This document shows positions 23,762-29,257 of a stretch of DNA of 29,257 nucleotides, piece after piece. Source of the stretch: M3007 sp046155725 (GTDB lineage: Bacteria > Bacteroidota > Bacteroidia > Chitinophagales > Saprospiraceae); NCBI GenBank assembly GCA_046155725.1, contig JBJXFT010000390.1:1-29257 (forward strand), read 5' to 3'. The notes below the pieces were generated by a model that worked only from the letters and a program-made list of their open reading frames with translations, was not told where the DNA came from and ran no database searches. How positions within the stretch are numbered: the first letter of the stretch is position 1; the number at the start of each line of letters is the position of its first letter. The position numbers and the translations under genes are program-made.

Positions 23762-24847
23762 CTACAATTCCTCGAATGCCCCGAGTATGAGCGCAGCCGC
23801 AGCCGTCGGCGAAATCCGCCCGGCCAACACTTCGGGCTCCAGTTCGGCGCGTTTTTCTTGTGCCGCAGGGTTCTTGTAAAACATAGACTTCAGCCCCGTT
23901 TCGAGCGCGTCTTCCAACCAATAGCGGGCTTGCTGGCGGCGGTTTTCGTGGAAAAAACCATTGGCGAGCGTGTGGTTTTTGAATTCCGAAATAGCCTCCC
24001 AAAGTTCGGCGATGCCCGTGTTTTCCAAAGCACTGCAAGCCATCACGCGGGGTTGCCAGCCGCTGGGCTTGGGCGGAAAAAGATGGGCAGCGTTGAGGTA
24101 GTGCGCCCGTGCTTGGTTCGCCAATTTCATGCGCTCGCCGTCGGATTTGTTCACCGCCAACAGGTCGGCCATTTCTACAATGCCGCGCTTGATGCCCTGC
24201 AAATCATCGCCTGCACCGGGCAGCAGCAGCAGCAAAAACAAATCCGTCATGCGCTGCGCGGCTGTCTCCGACTGGCCCACGCCCACCGTTTCGATGATGA
24301 TGGGGTCGAACCCCGCAGCCTCCACCAGCACGATGGCCTCCCGCGTTTTGCGCGCCACCCCGCCGAGCGAATCGCCCGAAGGCGAAGGCCGAATGAACGC
24401 CCGTTCGGAAGCCGAAAGCCGCTCCATGCGAGTTTTGTCGCCCAAAATGCTGCCCCCGCTCACCGCGCTCGAAGGGTCAATGGCCAGCACTGCGGGGCGT
24501 TTGCCTTGCTCCACCAAGTGCATTCCCAATGCTTCTATAAAGGTGCTTTTGCCTACGCCGGGGGCACCGGTGACGGCGAGGCGGAGGGGTGTGAGAGGGT
24601 GAGAGGGTGAGAGGGTGAGAGGGTGAGAGAGGGTGAGAGGGTGAGAGGGTGTGAGAGGGTGAGAGGGAGTGAGAGGGGGCGAGGGAGTGAGAGGGGGCGA
24701 GAGGAGTTGTGCGATGATTTCTCGCGCCAAGGCTTGGTGCTCCGCTCGTGCGCTTTCTACGAGGGTGATGGCTTGGCCGAGCAGTACGCGGTCGGCGGCA
24801 CGGATGCCTTGCACAAATTGTTCGACACTGGGGAGCGGATGGCGCAT
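23762..24847 (-). CDS. meaB: MeaB-family GTPase with low-complexity insertion
   Basis: A 361-residue G3E P-loop GTPase of the MeaB/ArgK family, the chaperone that protects and reloads adenosylcobalamin-dependent methylmalonyl-CoA mutase. Motifs: P-loop GAPGVGKS (94-101), IDPSSAVSGGSILGDKTRM, FIRPSPSGDSLGGVARKT, ETVGVGQSE and base-recognition NKSDG. The C-terminal dimerisation region ends AAALILGAFEEL. Between the N-terminal helices and the P-loop strand, residues about 48-87 form a Pro/Ser/Thr/Leu/His repeat (HPLTPSHPLTLS) encoded by an 8-bp tandem repeat. Ordinary MeaB proteins have only a short linker here. The frame is intact, so the protein may still work with an exposed loop. No mutase gene is in the window. 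The -7 box is 4 nt before the ATG. Confidence 0.93.
   Translation of the reverse strand: MRHPLPSVEQFVQGIRAADRVLLGQAITLVESARAEHQALAREIIAQLLSPPLTPSPPLTPSHPLTPSHPLTLSHPLTLSPSHPLTPLRLAVTGAPGVGKSTFIEALGMHLVEQGKRPAVLAIDPSSAVSGGSILGDKTRMERLSASERAFIRPSPSGDSLGGVARKTREAIVLVEAAGFDPIIIETVGVGQSETAAQRMTDLFLLLLLPGAGDDLQGIKRGIVEMADLLAVNKSDGERMKLANQARAHYLNAAHLFPPKPSGWQPRVMACSALENTGIAELWEAISEFKNHTLANGFFHENRRQQARYWLEDALETGLKSMFYKNPAAQEKRAELEPEVLAGRISPTAAAALILGAFEEL
24584..24705. repeat. 8-bp GTGAGAGG tandem repeat inside meaB
   Basis: About 120 bp of GTGAGAGG-type units (with variants GTGTGAGAGG and GGGGCGAGG) on the plus strand, opposite to the coding strand. All reading frames are stop-free, so changes in copy number cannot create a stop inside the array but can shift the downstream frame. 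Four or more GGG runs separated by TGAGA fit a canonical G-quadruplex pattern. Confidence 0.95.
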
Positions 24848-24851
24848 GGGG

Positions 24852-24859
24852 CAAAGATA
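24852..24859 (-). promoter_or_regulatory. -7 promoter box of meaB
   Basis: The minus strand reads TATCTTTG, then CCCC, then ATG. The box is a perfect match to TAnnTTTG and implies a leaderless transcript. Confidence 0.55.
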
Positions 24860-25108
24860 GGGATTGGCTTTTGGCAGTTGGCTTTTGGCTGTGAACGTTG
24901 TGCCACCTGCTGTTAAACTTCCTTAACCTCGTTTCACATATTTTTTTAACAGCCTTTCAAAGCATTGGTAATCATGTTTTTGACATTTAACCAAAACTGT
25001 TTTTTCCCACTCCGAAGGTTAAACTCGGTTAAGCCGCTCGACGGCGGCGGGCTGGCTATTGCGGCACTGGGGTTTGCGGCGAAACCTTGCAGCAAAAATT
25101 ACCACGCC

Positions 25109-25810
25109 ATGAAAAAACACACCATTCTTTTTTTGCTCATCGCCCTTTCGCTGGGGGCTTGCCGCTCGCTCCATGTGCGCGATTTCCATACCAACCAAAG
25201 CCTCCCTACGCGCTTGCCACGCCTTGGGCTGCTCGTACACGAACGCAGTTTTTTGCAAGCGTTTGACTATGCGCTCTACCGAGACATGGTGGACACCCAC
25301 ACTTTTGGCGGGCCTTGCGAACCTGCTCCCTGGGTGGCTTTCGAGGTGACCAATCAAGCACTCGAAGACGCTTTCCATGTGCTGGGCAATGAACTTGACG
25401 ACAACCTGAACCAAAGCACTGACCCACGCTATGGCCACGCCCGCTTCAAATTGCTTTTTTACAAACGCTTCAATTCGGGCTGGGGCTGGACGGCGGCGAG
25501 CATCGGTACTTTGCTGATTCCCAATATTTTTGGGATGCCCATCGGGACTTACCGCGCCGAACTGGAACTCCAAATGGAAATCATGGACGCCGATGGGAAA
25601 ATGCTGGTGCGATACATCGCGCCCGGCGCAGGGAAAGCACAAATGGCGGCTTACCACGGGTACAACGGCGCCACGGCTATGCGCAAAGCAAACCTTCTCG
25701 CGCTCCAAAACGCCCTGTCGAATATCAAAAAGGAACTGGAGGCCGATGTGCCTTCCTTGGCGAGCCAGTTGGAAGCAACCGGAGCGCTCCGAAAATTGGA
25801 CGGCAAATAA
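25109..25810 (+). CDS. hypothetical lipoprotein
   Basis: A 233-residue protein with a lipoprotein signal ending LSLGAC (Cys about 17). The mature part has one hydrophobic stretch (about 130-150, TAASIGTLLIPNIFGMPIGTY) and a helical C-terminus (ALQNALSNIKKELEADVPSL). No family was recognised; the general layout resembles small envelope lipoproteins with an alpha/beta core. The ATG at 25109 is chosen because it begins the signal peptide; upstream in-frame codons back to 24965 lack coding character. It is followed by another short lipoprotein gene in the same direction. Confidence 0.8.
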   Translation: MKKHTILFLLIALSLGACRSLHVRDFHTNQSLPTRLPRLGLLVHERSFLQAFDYALYRDMVDTHTFGGPCEPAPWVAFEVTNQALEDAFHVLGNELDDNLNQSTDPRYGHARFKLLFYKRFNSGWGWTAASIGTLLIPNIFGMPIGTYRAELELQMEIMDADGKMLVRYIAPGAGKAQMAAYHGYNGATAMRKANLLALQNALSNIKKELEADVPSLASQLEATGALRKLDGK

Positions 25811-25940
25811 ACACGCCCTACTTCCCCGAAGGCCACAGAACCATGAAAGCCGCGCAGCGCCCGACACTTTTTCAAACCCGCTTTTCCGGTGCGCGGGGTG
25901 TCGGTGCGCTGTGTTTTTTCAAAACTCAACGAATAGGAAC

Positions 25941-26321
25941 ATGAGATTTATGCTACCCGCCCTTCTCCTCGCTACGTTGTTTCTTTTTCAGGCCTGCCGA
26001 CAAGAGGAATTTGAAATCAACATTGACATTGACATCCGCGACCCAGAAATCACGAACCTGGACGACGGCTCAAAAAAATTGGACTTCACGGTCGTGGTAA
26101 CCCAACTTGGCAATCACTACTACCAAGATTTTCATTTCAATTTTACGGAATTTGGCAGCAGCGCAACGCTCGATTCATTCAGCACTGCGCTGCCAACGGC
26201 GCGGGAGTTTGTCAAACGCAGCATCGTGGTGGTATCGGGCGGCGATTATTGGGTCGAAGCATTTGTCGGCACAGAAAGCAACGGCTCCTCTTCCGGGACT
26301 TTGATAAAAGTGCCGGAGTAG
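25941..26321 (+). CDS. small hypothetical lipoprotein
   Basis: A 126-residue protein with a lipoprotein signal ending FLFQAC (Cys about 19), followed by an acidic, beta-rich region (INIDIDIRDPEITNLDDG). No catalytic motif or family is recognised. The ATG at 25941 starts the signal sequence. The stop is only 3 bp from the convergent stop of the next gene, so no terminator fits between them. Confidence 0.75.
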   Translation: MRFMLPALLLATLFLFQACRQEEFEINIDIDIRDPEITNLDDGSKKLDFTVVVTQLGNHYYQDFHFNFTEFGSSATLDSFSTALPTAREFVKRSIVVVSGGDYWVEAFVGTESNGSSSGTLIKVPE

Positions 26322-26324
26322 CAC

Positions 26325-27773
26325 TTACTTCAAATAAAACGTCCCCAGCATTTTCGTCCCCGCCACCTTGGCGGCATCTACCGTGAGGACGTCTTTGAAA
26401 ATGCGCGTAGGGTTTTTCCGAGAAACGCCTTCATAATATTCAGCCCCATTGACGAGCTCGCTCCATTTGCCAAAAACCTTTAGTTGCGAGCCTGAAAGCA
26501 TTTCCCAGTTGCCGTCGGCAAACGCCGCAATGTCGGGGTCGCCGTCGCTGCGGGCTTCGCTGTACATCACGAACGTGCCATCCGAACGGAGTATGAGGGA
26601 CTGGGTCACAGACGATGCGGGTTCTTGTATGTAGTTGGCGATGCGCTTGTCGAGCAATGCGGCGAGCGGCGACGACGCGGCTTGGGCGCGGAGCGCGGTT
26701 TTGTATTTTTCGGGCAAAGCCGAGCGCAGCACAAATGGCCGCTCGCCGTCGTAGAAAACGATGTCGCTAATGGCCAAGTCCTTGTAGTCTTTTCCGGGGT
26801 AAACGGAGTTTATTTTCAGTTCGAATGCTGCGCCTTTGGCGGGAGCGCTGAGTTCGATTTTCTGCCCAGCCTTGGTGTCGCGCAAGGTATAGTTGCGGGC
26901 GGCGCCGCCTTTTTCTCCAAAATCAAAATTGCGCAGACGCGCGTTGGCAGAGAAATGCTCGTCCGAGCGCTGGTAGCCGTCCCAGATTTGGATGGCCGTG
27001 ATGTTCACCGATTGCTCGAATTCAAAAGTCAAAGTCTCGCCTTCGCCCGACGAGGCTGTGCCTTCTGCCCATACAAATTCTTTGCGGCTGTCGAACAAAT
27101 TGGCGGGGCTGTAAGCGGCCTCCGGCAGGAGTGTGGAGGATGCGGCGACCGAGCCTTTCACGCTGCGCGGCGGCACGAGTCGAAGCGTTTCGCCTTTGTC
27201 GTTCAAGACTTTAAGTTCGCTCAGGGCGATGGAGGCATCGGTCGGATAGGAATAGCGGTACGCATCGTACTCGTCTTGCCGGAGTATCTGAGTTTCCTCG
27301 TTGCCAGTAAGCACAAAGCGGACGAAGAGGGATTTCACCAACCCATTTCCGTTCGCGGCGATGCGCGCATTGGGCAAGCCTGCGCTGGCGATTTGGCCGT
27401 TGGTGTAAATCAAAATTGGTGGGTCGCTTCCCTCAGGCAGTTCTTTCGCAAAACTCCCCGCCGCCGCCACTATTTCCACCGATGCGATGGGCAGCGCGTT
27501 TTGGAAATAGAGCATGATGCCCTCGTCGGGCCCAGTGCCGGGGAGCGTTTGCCACGAGGTGGCGGGGTTGGAATCGAAGAGGTTTTCCAAGATTTTTCCC
27601 GGCGCCGAAGAAGTGGCGTAAATGCCTTCGAGGTAGGTGGCGGGGGAGAGGTTTGCATCCGCTGGGTTTTCTGGGGAGCTGGAGTTGCTGCTTGTTTTTT
27701 GCGCAGGTTCATTGCCGCAAGCGGCGAAAAACAAGAATAGAGGCAGCATTGCTTGGAAAGGCGGTTTTTTCAT
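26325..27773 (-). CDS. lipoprotein with two discoidin/NADase-type glycan-binding-like modules
   Basis: A 482-residue lipoprotein (lipobox FFAAC, Cys19) with an Asn/Ser-rich linker after the Cys. Two similar modules follow, each starting with an LFDS motif (65-68 and 226-229). The second has IQIWDGYQRSDEHFSANARL (261-280), typical of the F5/8 type C-like, NADase-type glycan-binding domain common in Bacteroidota. The last 130 residues form a separate small beta domain (SDGTFVMYSEARSDGDPDIA). It probably binds carbohydrate at the cell surface. The ATG at 27773 follows a perfect -7 box by 22 nt; the longer frame back to 27926 crosses the promoter and a repeat. Confidence 0.85.
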   Translation of the reverse strand: MKKPPFQAMLPLFLFFAACGNEPAQKTSSNSSSPENPADANLSPATYLEGIYATSSAPGKILENLFDSNPATSWQTLPGTGPDEGIMLYFQNALPIASVEIVAAAGSFAKELPEGSDPPILIYTNGQIASAGLPNARIAANGNGLVKSLFVRFVLTGNEETQILRQDEYDAYRYSYPTDASIALSELKVLNDKGETLRLVPPRSVKGSVAASSTLLPEAAYSPANLFDSRKEFVWAEGTASSGEGETLTFEFEQSVNITAIQIWDGYQRSDEHFSANARLRNFDFGEKGGAARNYTLRDTKAGQKIELSAPAKGAAFELKINSVYPGKDYKDLAISDIVFYDGERPFVLRSALPEKYKTALRAQAASSPLAALLDKRIANYIQEPASSVTQSLILRSDGTFVMYSEARSDGDPDIAAFADGNWEMLSGSQLKVFGKWSELVNGAEYYEGVSRKNPTRIFKDVLTVDAAKVAGTKMLGTFYLK

Positions 27774-27795
27774 TTTGCGAGATTTCAAATTTCCC

Positions 27796-27803
27796 CAAAG
27801 GTA
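27796..27803 (-). promoter_or_regulatory. -7 promoter box of the discoidin lipoprotein
   Basis: The minus strand reads TACCTTTG, a perfect TAnnTTTG match, giving a leader of about 16 nt. No -33 element is obvious. Confidence 0.55.
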
Positions 27804-27813
27804 TGGCCGTCTC

Positions 27814-27939
27814 ATAAGGTTGATGAGGGTTGATAAAAGTTTATTAGGTTGATTATTGCGTCCAAAAATGAGGGTTGAATGCCTTTTTCGAGTGCAAATA
27901 TCAACCTTCATAAACCTAATAAACATTTATCAACCTTAT
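27814..27939. repeat. interrupted inverted repeat of AGGTTGAT units
   Basis: The left arm (27814-27853) contains ATAAGGTTGAT, a second GGTTGAT and GTTTATTAGGTT. The right arm (about 27901-27939) is its reverse complement with an internal deletion. The 47-bp spacer holds one more GGTTGA. It lies between the stop of the PD40 gene and the promoter of the discoidin lipoprotein. Confidence 0.85.
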
Positions 27940-27954
27940 AGACACCCTCAGAAA

Positions 27955-29043
27955 TCAATCCACCCAATCCGCCACAAAAACGTTGGTGTCGCGGGTGCCG
28001 CCGTTGTTTCGGTTGCTGCTCCACGAGAGTTTTTTGCCATCGGGCGAAAACATCGGGAACGAGTTGAAAATGCTCTGGGAGGTAACCTGCTCCAGCCCCG
28101 ACCCGTCGAGATTCACCATGTACAATTGGAAATCGTAGCCCCGCGTGGAGTGGTGGTTGCTGCTGAACAAGATTTTTTGACCCGATGGGTGAAAGAACGG
28201 CGCCCAGTTGGCCTTGCCCAAATGCGTCACTTGGCGGAGCTCGGAGCCATCGGCATTGCAGGTAAAAATCTCCATGTTCGTAGGGGCCACGAGGCCTTGC
28301 GCAAGGTAGTCGCGGTACTCTTTGATTTCCTCGGCGGTTTTGGGGCGGCTGGCGCGGAACACTATTTTGGAGCCGTCGCGGCTAAAAAACGCGCCGCCAT
28401 CATAGCCAAGGTCAAAGGTGATTTGCTTTTGGTCGGAGCCGTCGAGGTTCATGGTCCAGAGTTCGAGGTCGCCGGAGCGGTCGCTCGTGAAAAGGATTTT
28501 GTCGCCTTTTGGGCTGAGCACGGCTTCGGCGTCGTAGCCAGGCGTGTTGGTGAGTTGGCGGGTTATCCGTCCTTTCAAATCGGCCACGTAGATGTCGTAA
28601 GTGCCAAAAATGGGCCAGAGGTATTTCCCGCCGGCACGAAGTTCGGGCGTGTGCGGGCAAGCCTCGCCGCCCTCGTGGGTGCTGGCGTAGAGGATGTGCT
28701 TGCCGTCGGGCATGAAGTAGGAGCAAGTGGTGCGGCCTTTCAGAGTGCTGATGGTTTTGGGTCGGTAGGTGCTGTCGTTCGCCGCGTCTTTGATTTTCAT
28801 GGTGAAAATCTGGTCGCACTCGAGGCCCCATTTGCGGTTGTTGCTCTGGAACGTGAGCGATTTGGAGTCGGGGCTCCAATAGGCTTCGGCGTTGTCGCCG
28901 CCAAAGGTGAGCTGTCGGATGTTTTTCAAATGGTTCTCCGGGGGAGCGGCGGGCTGCAAACCTGTGCCAAGGACGGCTGGGTTTTGGGCAGAAAGATGGA
29001 GAAGCAAAAAATTGAAGAGGAAAAAGAAGGAAAGTGGGCGCAT
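27955..29043 (-). CDS. exported TolB-like PD40 beta-propeller protein
   Basis: A 362-residue periplasmic or secreted protein. Signal peptide MRPLSFFFLFNFLLLHLSAQ. Six PD40/WD40-like repeats are visible with cores such as SPDSKSLTFQSN, MPDGKHILYAS, SPKGDKILFTSDR, SRDGSKIVFRAS, HPSGQKILFSSNH and SPDGKKLSWSSNR, predicting a six-bladed propeller like the C-terminal part of TolB. No peptidase domain follows, unlike prolyl-oligopeptidase relatives. It probably binds proteins or peptides. The ATG at 29043 is preferred over a TTG nine codons earlier. Confidence 0.88.
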   Translation of the reverse strand: MRPLSFFFLFNFLLLHLSAQNPAVLGTGLQPAAPPENHLKNIRQLTFGGDNAEAYWSPDSKSLTFQSNNRKWGLECDQIFTMKIKDAANDSTYRPKTISTLKGRTTCSYFMPDGKHILYASTHEGGEACPHTPELRAGGKYLWPIFGTYDIYVADLKGRITRQLTNTPGYDAEAVLSPKGDKILFTSDRSGDLELWTMNLDGSDQKQITFDLGYDGGAFFSRDGSKIVFRASRPKTAEEIKEYRDYLAQGLVAPTNMEIFTCNADGSELRQVTHLGKANWAPFFHPSGQKILFSSNHHSTRGYDFQLYMVNLDGSGLEQVTSQSIFNSFPMFSPDGKKLSWSSNRNNGGTRDTNVFVADWVD

Positions 29044-29257
29044 AAAAGAAGTGGAAAAATTTTGCCGCAAGGTCGGGAGAGCGTCTGGGAAAGGCAGTCA
29101 GGATTTGGTCAAGAAGCGTGACCTTGCAGCTTAAGGAACGGGTGAATAATAACTTGTCAATTTGATGTGATTCCTTTTCACCCAAACTGCCCATCTTTTT
29201 GATTAAATAGCCCCACTATTCGCACAAAAAGATAGTTGTTTTGGCAAAAACGAACCT
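29044..29257. other. upstream region of the PD40 gene
   Basis: 214 bp to the end of the window, AT-rich in its last 100 bases. No gene, tRNA or convincing TAnnTTTG box was found; TATCTTTTTG on the minus strand (near 29228-29237) is only a loose match. Confidence 0.4.

Noticed and set aside
24584..24705. Frameshift or assembly error in meaB
   Set aside because: The frame is continuous through the repeat and all downstream GTPase motifs are in frame, so the gene was kept as intact. A collapsed copy number in the assembly cannot be excluded.
27856..29121. 421-codon open frame on the plus strand
   Set aside because: Antisense shadow of the PD40 propeller gene, which has a signal peptide and six repeats on the other strand.

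Overview
The window reads as a chromosomal segment of a Bacteroidota bacterium, probably a Saprospiria or Chitinophagia relative (the class is an inference). Three secreted proteins carry C-terminal type IX secretion (T9SS) sorting domains, several SPII lipoproteins are present, and the promoters match the Bacteroidota -7 element TAnnTTTG, with no obvious Shine-Dalgarno sequences. Other lineage-typical genes are a BatA protein, a PstS-like/TPR module, delta-60 repeat and PD40 propellers, and the pyk/acpP neighbourhood. Most of the window is GC-rich (34 of 60 bases in 2521-2580).

Layout. 1-1237: a 14-bp tandem repeat array abuts an orphan BatA-like VWA membrane protein, followed by a possible gene remnant. 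1258-4383: an RND efflux permease without adaptor or outer-membrane partner. 4428-6396: an AT-rich two-gene islet (24/60 and 21/60 G+C in two sampled rows) encoding an ABC-type AAA ATPase and, overlapping it by 8 bp, a DUF4435/TOPRIM-like protein. This is the architecture of the PARIS (AriA/AriB) anti-phage system and is the best candidate for an interesting system here. 6520-7935: a TlpA-like thioredoxin. 7954-10429: a likely operon of a fatty-acid/sterol hydroxylase and a secreted cytochrome c/copper monooxygenase with a T9SS tail. 10767-12901: a lipoprotein, a terminator-rich gap with a possible small RNA, and a Rieske oxygenase. 13101-16133: a TPR protein, a PstS-like lipoprotein and a small membrane protein, resembling part of the Bacteroidota TonB/ExbBD-associated cluster. 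16296-19951: housekeeping genes cysS, pyk and the divergent acpP. 20105-23516: two secreted T9SS proteins. 23762-24847: the MeaB GTPase with a low-complexity insertion. 25109-29043: two lipoproteins, a lipoprotein with two discoidin-like modules, and a PD40 propeller.

A theme across the window is the large number of short tandem or inverted repeats at gene boundaries. Each site has a different unit, and two have run into coding sequence: the C-terminus of the hydroxylase and the region just before the P-loop of MeaB. Recognisable -7 boxes precede many genes. At cysS and meaB they lie only 6 and 4 nt from the ATG, suggesting leaderless mRNAs. No tRNA, rRNA, CRISPR array, transposase or integrase was seen.
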